In this document: positions 9,709-20,866 of the stretch, piece by piece
Position numbering within the stretch: the first letter of the stretch is position 1
How the letters are laid out: every line of letters begins with the position of its first letter
NCBI GenBank assembly: GCA_003116975.1
Contig: BGKB01000212.1
Coordinates: 50,448 to 114,447 of the forward strand
DNA length: 64,000 nucleotides
Origin: Aurantiochytrium sp. KH105
Lineage: Eukaryota; Sar; Bigyra; Thraustochytrida; Thraustochytriidae
Direction: 5' to 3'
Notes under the pieces: generated by a model
What the model was told of the DNA's origin: nothing
The model's database searches: none
The model's input: the letters and a program-made list of their open reading frames with translations, nothing else
Program-made: the position numbers and the translations under genes

Positions 9709-11385
9709 TTCTTGTCTTGGCTTTCTCGTTCTCGCAGACGAAGCGCGCGCACGCGAGGCAAGGTTGTGCGTTGCTGGGCTGCGCGAGGCCGTGCGTGGCT
9801 GCACCCGGATGCGCGCGGCGTACGCGCGGTCGGCGGCGCCGCGAAGCCACGCTGACTGCGTCCCTGCGGCCGTGAGCTTTGGGTTCTGTTTTCAAGGCGG
9901 CATGGCACGATGCTAAAAATAGCTAGGCCTAGGCCTAGCTCAACATAGGCCTAGCTAGAACTTTTTGATTTTTTCTTCCACTGGCACAGTCGGGTCAGGA
10001 TTAGGCCTTCTGGCAGTCGTCAGCCCGAATGAACACAGCCTTCACTGGGGGCGGCTGCAGGCCCGTTGGCGAGCGCTTTAATTGCTTGCACTGACAGGAT
10101 GTGTGCGTGTGTGTCTGTGTGTTTATTCTGGACCACTCGCAAAAAAAAAATATACGATCCTCTGCGCGCACAGTGCTTTGTCCTAAACAAGGACAAAGGC
10201 TACCCGCAGCAGATGATGCGAGCAAGCAGTTCGATTGAGACCTCAATGTGAACATAGCGAGAGAGGTCGTCGCTGGCGAGATTTGATTTTTTTCCATCTC
10301 GAGATGGATGGAGGCCCTTCACGCCTAGCAGAACCAAGGCAACTTGGATCGATTATTGACTTCTCAACAAGCAAGGACGGCGGTATAGAGAACTTGGTTG
10401 ACTGGTCACGCTTTCCCCGGCCAAAATTTAAAGAACTTCATTGTGCAAGTGGCAGTCAGTCAGCTAGCTGCTTTGAGCGGGGAGGGAAGCAGGTCCCCAA
10501 GAGTCTCTAAACTACCCCACTCAAAAGTTGAGCCGGGAGCTAATCCTAGGACAAGGTACAAGAGATAGTAAGGCTAAAATGTTTCGAAATCTTTTAAAAT
10601 CATGTATATACCCGACCAAGAGTCATGACGCTGAGTCTTGGCATCTGATACCTCAAGTTGCAAAGTAACCCCCTTCTTGGAGCTTTGATGATCTTGTTGT
10701 TTGTTGTTTTTGTGCGTTTATTATGTCTGTCACACGTGCGTGCGTACGTGGTTGGCGGCCGCGTGGCGGGCGTGGCGAGCGAGCTTAGCAGAGTGAGCCG
10801 CTCGACAGCGACGATGGACGAGCTTTGTTGGTTAATTCCACTTTTTTGGTGAATTGTAGGCAGGAAGGCACAAAGACACGCAAAAGGTCGATGCAAGCAG
10901 GGTGGGTTGCGTGAGAGATCTTGACGGCATCGTAATCTTCGAGCCTGCCCGATACCGAGAGTAGCGCGCGCGGCTTTTTGCAACGGGGAAGGTTTTTCTT
11001 TTCGAGCTAATTGTGCCGCAAACTGCGAATCCGAATGAGAGATCCGAAATCAAGGAAAACCCCCTAGGTGCAGGAGACGCAGCCGATGCATGAGTGAATC
11101 CCGTCTGTACTGCCTAATGTCTGCTAGCGGATCGAGATGGCATTTGGTGTTCCTTACCAGCCACTTTCGAAAGATTCGAAAGATCAAATAGCGCGTGGTG
11201 ACGGGATGTGCGCCAGATTCAACTCTCTTATTGACCGAGGAGTACAGCTTTTGCTTTTGAATCATCACTCCGAGGTGTCCAGGACTGGTAGAGCTGCCAG
11301 TGACAACGGAAAAGAGGGCGAATTCGTCTACTCTTTCCACATCTTCACAGTGCTGTGCTGGAAAAAGCAGATCCTTGAGACAGGC
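9709..11385. other. Gene-free intergenic region
   Basis: Between the sulfite oxidase start and the duplicated fragment of the next gene. It contains a palindromic taggcctaggccta cluster at about 9924-9957 and an A9-10 run at about 10140. A small open frame at 10658-10852 has one hydrophobic segment but no other support. Confidence 0.55.
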
Positions 11386-11470
11386 CTATCTGTAGCGCGG
11401 GTCATTCATGTCAAAAAACTTGATGAAGGAGCTCTTAATGCGAGCCTTGTTCGCTCTCAAGATAGTTCAG
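11386..11470 (-). pseudogene. Partial duplicate of the 3' end of the neighbouring Janus/PHPT1-like gene
   Basis: About 75 bp here align with 11560-11636, the last codons and start of the 3' UTR of the gene that ends at 11576. Both encode RIKSSFIK on the minus strand. In this copy the reading frame continues past the point where the main gene stops and ends with FFDMNDPRYR before a TAG at 11386-11388. An upstream in-frame TGA at 11467-11469 and a one-base indel relative to the main gene mean it is not a gene on its own. It is either a relic of tandem duplication or an alternative terminal exon. Confidence 0.65.
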
Positions 11471-11575
11471 CAAAGCCACAGGCGCGACATCATTTCACAG
11501 TGACTGATAAGTTTCTTTAGAGTTTTTGTTTTTGTTTGGTATTTCATTACGAAGTTGCAGCGCGATTCATTCATT

Positions 11576-12652
11576 TCATGAGCACTTGATGAAAGAGCTC
11601 TTGATGCGAGACTCGTCGCTCTCAAGGTAGCCCTGGTTGGAGTAGCGCACAAGGTATTCCGGGTAGGCTGCAGCCACAAAATCACAGACCTTCTTGTTGC
11701 AGTCATCGCAATGACCATAGGTGCGAGAATAACCAAAAATAGAAATGAGGCCCGCGCGCTCCGAGTGCTTCAAGTGGTGGCGCGTGATGCGGCCGCCGCC
11801 CAGCACGGTTCCGCTCAGTCCGTATTTGGCAAGCGAGTGCCGCACAGTTCGCGCGGCGTCAGGGTGTTTGCATGTTTTCGAGCGGTGCGAGCATCCCTGC
11901 ACGATATATGCGCCATCGCCATTCTTGTCCTTGGCATGCACCAGGACGAATTTGAAGCTGCCAGAAGGCGAGATATTCACGGTCTTCTTGTTGAGATTTG
12001 AAAAGTAGGCGTCAATGGTGAGTCGCTTGTCGTCAGGACCCGTGAACGCCGGAAGCTGCTCTTGGCCAAGTCTAGCCCGCGCTGCGTCTTCTTCTGCGAT
12101 CTCGGCGGAGCGCTGCTGCTCCAAGTCGGGAATGTCGTCGAATGGATTTCCTGCAGCGAGTGGCGCGTCTTCGTCCTCGCTGTCCTCGTCCTCGCCGGCA
12201 CTGTCCTCGGTATCCTCGTCATCCTCGTCATCGGTGGTCGTCGCTTCGTCTTCGTCGTCGTGCTCCTGAGTGTCTTCGTCGTCTGCCTCCCCGCCTTCGT
12301 CGTCCTCATCCTCGTCCTCGTCGTCCTCGTTGTTGGCGAGGCCGCCCCGAAAGGCGCCGTGAACGATATCGGCGTCTTCCGGGTCCATGACTGCGGCTGG
12401 CCCTGCGCCGCCGGGCCGCACCGCCTGTTGCGCGGCCGTCATGGCGTCATCGTCGCCGGCGTCGCCGCCCATCACAAAGTACACGACCACGAGCGCGAGG
12501 AAGGCGACGAGTCCGAGCGCGAGCTTGCGCGGGGCGCCACCACTGCCTTTGCCATCCTTGCCGTTGGCGTAGGCTCTGCTGCCGCCGCTGCTGCCGCTGT
12601 CTGCGCGCGCCGGCTGCTGGAACTGCCGCGGCCTGATCACGCCCTTGCGCAT
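11576..12652 (-). CDS. Membrane-anchored Janus/Ocnus (PHPT1-type phosphohistidine phosphatase-like) protein
   Basis: A 358-residue protein with a short basic N-terminus, one membrane anchor at about 44-63 (LALGLVAFLALVVVYFVMGG), a long Asp/Glu-rich linker (about 90-165) and a C-terminal domain (about 210-345) of the Janus/Ocnus family. The family core is clear: LGGGRI (284-289), IFGYSRTYG (305-313) and YPEYLVRYSNQGY (330-342), which in the 14-kDa phosphohistidine phosphatase are LGGGRI, YGYSxxYG and YPDYxVxWxNxGY. The catalytic His of PHPT1 aligns best with His 263 (CKHPD). Extra cysteines at 254, 261, 315, 318 and 323 are not in the cytosolic family. With type II topology the domain would face the lumen or outside. 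The ATG at 12652 has A at -3; the open frame above it is only GATC repeat. Confidence 0.8.
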   Translation of the reverse strand: MRKGVIRPRQFQQPARADSGSSGGSRAYANGKDGKGSGGAPRKLALGLVAFLALVVVYFVMGGDAGDDDAMTAAQQAVRPGGAGPAAVMDPEDADIVHGAFRGGLANNEDDEDEDEDDEGGEADDEDTQEHDDEDEATTTDDEDDEDTEDSAGEDEDSEDEDAPLAAGNPFDDIPDLEQQRSAEIAEEDAARARLGQEQLPAFTGPDDKRLTIDAYFSNLNKKTVNISPSGSFKFVLVHAKDKNGDGAYIVQGCSHRSKTCKHPDAARTVRHSLAKYGLSGTVLGGGRITRHHLKHSERAGLISIFGYSRTYGHCDDCNKKVCDFVAAAYPEYLVRYSNQGYLESDESRIKSSFIKCS

Positions 12653-12971
12653 CCTGCCCTCCGTCTGTCTGCGCGCCGCCGCCGATCGATGGATGGATGG
12701 ATTGATCGATCGATCGATCGATCGATCACTGATTGATTGCTTGTCTGATCGCCCGTGCCCGGGTCCTGGGGAGCGGGATCTCACTACAGAGCAAAGGAGA
12801 GCACTCACGCACTAACCAAGTCGGCTCCTCGCTCTGGCTGCTCTCATAACAAGCTGGTCTGATCCGGGGACCACCGTCACGTGGGAGGAGGACGAGAAGG
12901 AGGAGAAAGGGAGAGAGGAGGGGGCCGGGAGGCAGACAGAGAACAAGAGGAGCTAGAAATGAAGAGCATGT
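12653..12971. repeat. (GGAT)n/(GATC)n array in the leader of the Janus-like gene
   Basis: About 12680-12727 is a run of GGAT units changing into GATC units, some 30-75 bp upstream of the start codon at 12652. The rest of the interval, down to the 3' end of the phosphodiesterase gene, shows no gene; a purine-rich agg/gga tract lies at 12880-12925. Confidence 0.85.
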
Positions 12972-15045
12972 TCATGGGGTTATAGAGGAGGCCGAGGAGG
13001 CGCGCTGGAGAGCCGCAGGCTCGGAGGCGGGCCAAAAGTCCTGGATCCGGAGGTTGCTGTGCGCCTTGAGCTGGACGCGGTTCGCCTCCAAGTTGGGGAG
13101 GAGCATGTCGCCCAGCGCGGGAGACCACACCGCGAGAGTGTCAACAAAGTCCTGCACGATGTAGTCGAAAAAGTACGTTTGCATCTCGCAGGGGAAACAC
13201 ACGTTGCGGTCGTAGCCCTTGGCGACTTCGAGACCAAGCGTACGCTCCTCGTCGCCCTGATCGAAAAACTCTTGGAACACAAGAGTGATCCACTGGCGGT
13301 AAATGAGCCACGGCTTGGCCGTGTTGCCCACGTCAGAAACATGGACGATAGAGCAGAGAATCGTGTTGAGGTCCGTGTTGAGCGCGCTCTGTTCGTTCTC
13401 GTCGAGCGTCTTGAGCAGATTGGCGTCGAGAGGCCCGGCACGAGCCAAGGGCCGCGAGCTCTCTACGAGATCCTTGAAAATGCCCGTGTGCTCCATGTGC
13501 ATGGCCAGGTCGGTGCCAAGCACCATCTGAATCACGCGCTCTCGGAAAAGCACCCAATCTGCGTTGCTCAGGTCCGCAACAAAGTTGAACTCGGGCCGGC
13601 GCAAGGTGTCAAAGGCCACAGCGAGGTGGTGCTGCTCCAGCACGCTGCGGTCACTGTACAAAATGGAGAGATGACTCTGCGTTTGGACCAGAAAGCTCTG
13701 GTTGCGGCCCGGGTGCGCCACATCATGAATTGCTGCGCTAAAGAGCACTGCAAAGGTGCTCAAGACTTGGTCCAGCACGCTTTGGCGGATCTCCTCAACG
13801 TTTAAGAGCGCCACGCACGACTGCAAGACGTCCGTGGCGTGAAGGCTATTGTGATATGCGACAATGTGGCGCGGCTGGTACTTGCGCTCGATTGCGTCCA
13901 TGAAGCGCACCATTTTCAGCTGCGTGTCCATATGGTCAAAACCGAGGTCAGACGAGCACCCAAAGTGCCGCATGGCCTCGATGAAAGTTGTGGTGAGCGG
14001 CTGCGCTGCAAAACACTTGGGCATCTGGGGATCCTCGAGCCGGGCAAAGAGACCGCCGTGGCCAAAGTCCCATCGCGTCATTTGCTTTCGCATGTACCGC
14101 GAGCTCTTTGGCTCTACGCCCCAGCGGAGCATCGTGCTGAAGCGGAATCTTCCGTTCTTGTCCACAAAGAGATCTGATCCGCGCGAAGCAAGTGCTGGCG
14201 AAAGCAATGATCCTCCCGAGGCATAGATCGCGCCGGGAGTGCCATTACTGGCAAGAACGCCCCCTGGCGCCCCTGTGGTAATGGCAGCTCCGCGCGCGCC
14301 AGCCTGGGAAATTGAAGGCGAGTGTGACGATCTAAGAACGCCGTCGACGCGCGGCTTCTGGGACGAAACGACAGTGTTTTCGTTGCCAAAGTTACCCGAG
14401 GGTACAGAGGCATCGTCCGTCGCGGTCGCCCCGTAGACGTAAACCACTTTGTTGTTGTTGTTGATGCTGCTGCTGCTGCTACTGCTCGATATTGCCGGCT
14501 GGCAAGGAGACTGATGTTGAAGGGCAACCATGGTTTCGCCTTCATTGCTGCCCGTGCTGTCCGTAGTGCTGGAGCTGCCACTGTGGCTCATGCAATAGCT
14601 GGGCCGACTGAGAATGTCGTCCTCAGTGTCGCCCTCGCGCTTCTCGGAGACATCCGCAGAGCCGCTGCCCGAATCGCGTTTTCCCTCGAAAAAACTCGAA
14701 TGCTCGGACGAAGCACGCAAGTGCGTCTCTCGCTTCCCGGTGAAGACATACTCGCTCTTGTGGCGACGCAAGACTCCATCATTTTCGACTCCCTCGCCCT
14801 CGCCCTCGCTTTCGCCTTGCTTGGAATCAGCAAGTAATTCAGATCCGGTAGAGAAACTGCGATCGCCACGAGGCTCGATGCGAACACAAGGTTCTGGCCC
14901 ATGGTCTGCCGACTTGAGACAGTGCAAGTGATCAAAGGTGTGCCCGCGTAAACCTTGACCATTGCCAGACAGATGATCGCCATGGTCCTGCAAATCAGAG
15001 CCTCTTTTCGAATGCCGCGTCACGTCGGACGTTCTTGGAAGGCCA

Positions 15046-15081
<36 letters not shown>

Positions 15082-16570
15082 GGCGGCGGTGTATGCATAA
15101 TTGCTTGCGCTTCGTCCTCTTCCTCGGCATCAGCATCGCCATCTTCCTCATGTTCTTCTTCTTCTTCTTCTTCTTTGTCATCTTCCTGTTCATGACCTTC
15201 TTCGGCTACATTCTCTTGTTGTTCTTCTACTTCTTCTTCTTCATCATCACTTTCGTGAACGCAAACGTTGTCACCATCGGCGACGCCCTCGTCGTCCTCG
15301 GCGTCATCCTCTGATGTGGAAGCACGCATTCGCACGGGAGACTCGTCAATGGTGAAATGCTGGGCAGAGACAGGACTTGAGAGACGAGCGCGCATCCCGA
15401 GGTCACCGCTCGGTTGACGCGAATGGAGAATACTTGAGTTGAGAATGCCATCCGAGGGCCGCGGAGTACGATCCGTGGAAGAGGCGCCATCCCGCGGCCC
15501 TGTCCGGAATCCGCGCTGACGCATGATGAGCTCGCGCGAGAGAAGCTCGCGGCCGCCCGCCATTTCGAGCGTGAGAAAACGAACAACGTGACGAGGCACG
15601 GCGGGATTTTGCGCGAGCCAGTCGAAGCGGTTGAAGCGAGAAGGCATCGTGCGATCTCCGGTGCGCGATGGCGTCTCGAGGCGGGAGATGATACGGTCGA
15701 CGCGCGCCTGTGCCTCGGCAGGCGCAGCGCCCTCGAGGGAGGCGCGCAAATTTCGCAATTCAAGAACCGCGGCGCCAACGCCCGGATCGAGCGGCAAGAG
15801 GCCAGAAGGCTCCCCCCAATGGCCGCTGTGACGGGCGCTCCGGGGCCCCGGTCGCGCATCCTCGCGCTCGGTGACATGGCCCGTGACGAGGCGCGTAAAG
15901 TCCTCTTTGTTAATGAAGATGACATGTTTGCTTGTGCATATCAAGTTGGCGTAAAAGACGAGGCCCACAACAAAGAGCAGGATTTCGCTTCGCCTGCATT
16001 CGGTATGTACAATGAGGCCACACACGGCGAAAAGGGACACGAGGACCCAGGTTACGGAGAGGGTGGCGGCGAGGCCGCCGCGGCCAAAGCCAGGCAGCAT
16101 ACAGAGCGCAAGCGTGGCAATGAGAGAGATGCCGGCGAGGCCGAAACGATAGGTCTGGATGTTGTCCATGGCGCCGCAAAACATGACAATGGAGCAGAGA
16201 CCGGAGGCGATGAGCATGGCGGCCATGATTTTGTCGCCGGTCTTGATATCGAGTTTGCTCCGCCAGAGGGACTGCGAATAGAGTGTGAAGACGAGAACGC
16301 AATAGGCGGCCTTGATTTCGAGGCCACAGATGCCAAAGGTCTCATCGCTCGAGTATACCTGCGCCCCCGCTAGGAGCTCGAGGAAGTTGAGGACGGCGAG
16401 GTAGCCAACGACGTCCATGCGCCATCCGGTCGTGGGTCTTCGTTGGCGCACGTCGCGGCCCTTGCACACGCCGAGGGCGTAGAACCCGAAGCGGTTGAGG
16501 TTTTCCAGGGCGCAGAGCGCCCAGGAGGCGGGTCTGCGCGCGTCTCGCGTCGCGGAGGAGGCCGCGCCGT

Positions 16571-16606
<36 letters not shown>

Positions 16607-16616
16607 CGCCGGTCAT
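12972..16616 (-). CDS. Polytopic membrane 3',5'-cyclic nucleotide phosphodiesterase (class I)
   Basis: A 1214-residue single-exon protein. An N-terminal membrane region (about 69-235) has five to six hydrophobic segments, starting at DVVGYLAVLNFLELLAG and ending before CTSKHVIFINKED. A long disordered middle has acidic (Glu/Asp), poly-Gln and Ser-rich tracts. The class I catalytic domain fills about 830-1190: HNSLHATDVLQ, HDVAHPGRNQSF and HVSDVGNTAKP supply the metal-binding His/Asp residues, and MQTYFFDYIVQ holds the invariant purine-binding Gln. It should hydrolyse cAMP and/or cGMP at a membrane; specificity cannot be read. The frame stays open to 17675, but the ATG at 16616 has G at -3 and is the first before recognisable protein; upstream is Arg/Ala/Pro low complexity. 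An internal CTG/CAG tract near 15048-15081 encodes the poly-Gln. Confidence 0.92.
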
Positions 16617-18027
16617 GGCGCCGGGGCCGCGCTTCCCGTTGGCGGCCGCCGGCTCGCGGCCCGTGCGCAGGGCGGCCTTCCCGAGGCGGGGTCGCCGCGC
16701 CGCGCGCACCGCGCGCGCGGCCGCCGCCGCTGTCGGGCCCGCGGGTGTGGCCTCGGCGCAGGTCGCTGCGCGCGCGCGCGAGACGGGCTGTGCCGCGTCC
16801 GCCTCGCGCGCGCCGGCAGCGGCCGCCGTGGTTCTTTCCGCGCGGGGCGGCGCCGCGTCTGGCGCCGCCCTGCCGCCGCGCTGCGAGGCCGTCGCCGGGG
16901 CCGCGGGGGCGCGCGGCGGTCTCGGCCAGCGGAGGGCGCGCGGGAAGGATGGATGGATGGATGGATCGACGGATGGACCGAGGGAGGCAGACGAACGAAC
17001 GAAGGGAATGGAATGGAGCAGGATGCCGCCGCGGAATGGATGCCGCGGCGCGGGAGCAGCGCGCGGCGCCTGCCCCGCTGCCCGCGCGCGGCGGGCGCGC
17101 CTCCGGCCGGCCGGTCGGTCGCGCGGCGCCGCGGCGCACGCGGTTCTCCGCCGCTCGGCCTCTCGGGTCTGCTCCGCTCTGTGCTCCGCCGGCGACGATT
17201 TGAAACGCGGCGGGAGGGAGGCGAGCAGGCGGAAAGGGCGAGAGAGAGAAACAAAGAAAGAAAGAAAGAAAGAAAGCAGGGCAGAGAGAGGAAACCTCGC
17301 CGCCGTTCCCGCCTCGGCGCCGCGCCCGTCTGGCCGGCTCGGCTCGGCTCGGCTCGGCTCGGCTGGCCTGGCCTGGCCTGGCACCGCCGCTACTGCGAGG
17401 CGGCCGGCCGCGCGCGGCGGCGGCGGCGGCTCGGGGGTGCGGCGGAGGAGGAGGAGGAGGAGGAGGGGGGAGAGAGCGCCGCGGGAGGCGGCGGCGCGCG
17501 AAGCGGCTTTGCTCGCGTCGGCGCGGCGAGCGATTGTCCACTTGGCGGCGCGGCGGGAAGGGCGCGGGGCCGTTTGCGGCACTTGCACCCGCGCAATCCG
17601 CACTTGCCGCGGCGCACAATGAACGACCGAAAGAAACAAACACCCAATAAAAGAAACAACAAACGAAGCAAACAAATGAACGAAAAAAAGAAAAAAGAAG
17701 GAAAGAAAGAAAGAAAGAAAGAAACCAGCTTACCGCGGAGCCTTCAAGTTCCACTGGCTGGTCGGGGCAAGGAAAGAGGGAAAACAGGAAAGGAAAAAGG
17801 AAAAGAAAAAGGGGCGCGGAGGAGATGAAAGGAGAAAAGGCCAGCCAGCGGAGACAGGCGGGCGTGCGACATTGGCTCCCGCCCTTCCTCCCTCCCGGCC
17901 TGGCTGGCCAGAGGAAGATAAGATAAGCTAATTCTCGCCAGCAGTACAAAGCAAGTCCACCGGCCGGCCCAAAAAAGGAAGCGAGGCGAGGCAGCGAAAG
18001 CGTGCATGCCGATGCATTCATTCATTC

Positions 18028-18050
18028 GTGATCGATCGATCGATCGATCA
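18028..18050. repeat. (GATC)n array
   Basis: Five GATC/ATCG units, the same motif as at 6278-6297 and 12693-12727, again upstream of a minus-strand gene. Confidence 0.9.
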
Positions 18051-20762
18051 AAAAGAAAAGAAAAGTAAAAGAAGAAAAAAAAGGAAAGAAAGAAAGGGAA
18101 AGAAAGGCGAGCACACAAGCGCGGGCCTGGTCGGCGCTTGGCCGCCGCGGCGCACAGGCAGGCACGCAGGCAGGCACGCAGGCAGCCAGGCAGGGGGAGA
18201 GGAGGGCCCGGGCCCGGGCCGGCCCGTCGCAGCCAGCAGGCCCGCGGCGAGAGGGGCCGGAAGGAGCGGCGGGAGCCCCCGCGACGTTCACGGCGGCGAC
18301 GCGGAGGCGGCGGAGAGGCGGCAGGAGCAGCTGCAGCTGCAGCAGGAAGCGGCGCAGGAAGGGACCCGAGCGCACGGTGCGCACGGGGAGGAAGGGCTAC
18401 GGGACTCGAGCAGGGCGCGGCAAGGGGGACGGGTTTGAATCGAGAATAGGCGAAGGTGAACTTGCAGATGGGGAAAACGCAGTTGGAGAGGGGGAAAAGA
18501 GCTTTTGGGTGGCGGAGGCTGGTAGGGCCGCGCGGGCGCAGACCCGGGTCCCGTTCCTGCGCAACCCGCCCGAGCCCCTTCCTCCCGGCCGTGCCGCGAT
18601 CGTCTCGACGAGAGAGAAGTCACGGCCGCGCGCAACAACGTGGGGCACCCTCGCCGGCCTCTGCGACTCGCCGAGGAGGAGAAAGGAGTCGCCGCTGCCG
18701 CTGCCGCCGGAAACGCGGCTCGGTAGGCTGCAGCTGCAGTTGCTGCTGGCTGCCTTCCGTCGCGTTGCTCGCACGCCGCAGCCGCGGTAACCAAAATCCA
18801 GCCACAAGCCATCCGCAAACTAACCAACTAACTTACAGCAAGACGGAAAAGGGAAGAGACTCACAAGAGACAGATACTCCGTGTCCCCGTCGCTCCCGAA
18901 CCTCGGTGTCGCGATGATCAATGGCATGCGTGGCATGGTCATCGCCCATCGCGAGCCCGGGCCCCCCGGCCGGCACAGACCGTTCATCGGCGGCGGCTGC
19001 GGCTGCTCGATCGATGAAACGATTGATTGCTCGACTTCTGACTGCCATGGCGGGTGGCAGAGCGGAGCGGCGTAGGAAACCTGTGTCGCCGTCCCTGCTG
19101 TAGGTGCCGGCGGCTGCAGCCAGCAGCAGCTAGCTGCGCTGCGTCTTCGTTAGTCCTGCGCTGCGGCGCAAGACGGTGAGCGGGCGGCGGCGGAGGGTCC
19201 TCCTCGCGAACGCAGGAGCGCGGCTCGCGCGGGTGGTGCCGCTCGGGACGGCGCGCGGCGGCAGCTGCGCTGCGGCGAGGGCGAGAGACCTGAGCGAGCG
19301 AGCGAGCGAGCGAGCGAGCGTGCCAGAAGTGCCGGGGGTGCCTTGCGTTGCCAAGTGCGCTTCGAGGAAGGCGCCGGCCGTGAACGCGGTTCGACGCGCC
19401 GAAGTGAAGGAAAGAAGGGCGCGCACAACAGCCATGCCACGACAAATAAAAAAAAATGAACAAACAGATACGGCAGTGCAGCCAAAGTAAAGTCCGCGCC
19501 GGCGCGCAGCAGCAGCAGCAGCTGCAGGCAGCAGCAGCAGCAGCAGCAGCCTCGGGCGGTCGACCGCGCCACGCGCGGAGAGACGCGCTTGTGGCAGCCA
19601 GGCCCGCGAGTAGAGAAGGTCGCTCGACTCGCGAGCCAGCCAGCGAGCTAGCCCAGCCTAGCGAGCTAGCCAGCTCAGCAGCAGCTAGCTAGCTAGCTCA
19701 TGGAGGGACGGTCGCTCGGTCCGTGAGTCAGAGATGCCGGGCCGGGGACCGGAAAACACAGGCGGCCGGCCGGCTGCGGACGGGCGGGCAGCGGTGCGGA
19801 GAAGAAAAGACGCGGCGACGGGGCGAACGAAGCGGGCGAGGCGAGGCGAGGCGCGGCAAGTATCCTGAGAACTCTTTCTGCTGCTGCTGCTGCCGACGGA
19901 CGGCTGCTGCAAAAGATGGCTGCGAACAAACCTCGCCAAAAAAAGCAAAGTTTGCACGACAATGTGGAGGAGACGAGTCGCCGTCGCTCGACCGAGGCAA
20001 CGCGGCAGGCTAGGCTAGGCTAGGCAAGGCAAGGCTAGAAGGCCGAGAATCAGCGAAACTCGGCAGCCACGCCATGCCGGGCGATCGATTGCTGATGCTG
20101 CCTGCTGCAGCTGCTGCTACCGGGTCGAACACCGCGAGTTTGGACTCGAGAACGGGACGGGGACCTTGGCCAACGCGAAACCCGGAAAGAAGAAAGTGAG
20201 GGAGCGAAACGTGGGGCACGGGCCGGTGAAGGTAGCGCTCGTTGTCCCTCGGGAACCCTTCGGCGGATGCGGTTATTCTACCTCATTCCGCCTCCGAAAG
20301 AAGCCCGCACCGCCTTCAAGTGTTGCAGTTGGCATTATAGCGAGAAGGGCAAAGAGGAAACTTGGCGCTGCGCGAACGAGCGAGCGAGCAAGCGATGCAC
20401 AAATCTTGTTTTCCTGGTTTTTAACAAAAAGTCTGGGCTGCCAAGAAAGACCCCTTCAGGCTTGCTTGATTGTCACCAGCCAATGGCCAGCAGCCTGCCG
20501 GCCAGGTCTCGACGGAGCCACCTTGAAAAGTCGAGGTACTGCATCAAGGCCTGCATTTCATGATGATGATGCATAATCTTGTCAAACAACACCTGCAGCG
20601 GCGGCAGCAACGGCAGCTGCAAGGTGTGCGCTCGTTCCTCACAGGAGGCAAGATGGAAGCGACACGGAGGATGATGAGTCTGGCTGCTGCGTCAGGCAGC
20701 TTCAGCCAGGTGGCTTTTATGTTTGCGTTGCGCTGCGCGTAACAAAAGCTGCTCATGGAAGA

Positions 20763-20866
20763 TTGAAAGGTCCGCGACCTATGAGATGTCCTTGCAATAG
20801 AGCTCTTGAAGGTCCGCGACCTATGAGATGTCTTTACAGGAGAAACTTGAAGATCCGCGACAAATG
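20763..20866. repeat. Short tandem repeat, about 42-bp unit, 2.5 copies
   Basis: Units begin at 20763, 20806 and 20847. The shared core is ttgaaggtccgcgaccta followed by tgagatgt; the third copy is partial (ttgaagatccgcgacaaatg). Non-coding surroundings. Confidence 0.85.

Noticed and set aside
9924-9957. Palindromic taggcctaggccta cluster as a possible operator or terminator
   Set aside because: CTAG/GGCC simple repeats also occur at 19640-19700 and 20008-20037 without gene context; only composition.
10658-10852. A 64-codon frame with one hydrophobic segment
   Set aside because: Too short, no context or conservation evidence.
16342-18021. Very long minus- and plus-strand frames (460-560 codons) overlapping the phosphodiesterase 5' part and its leader
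   Set aside because: Made of Arg/Ala/Pro/Ser/Gly runs, present on both strands at once, no motif; stop codons are simply rare in this composition.
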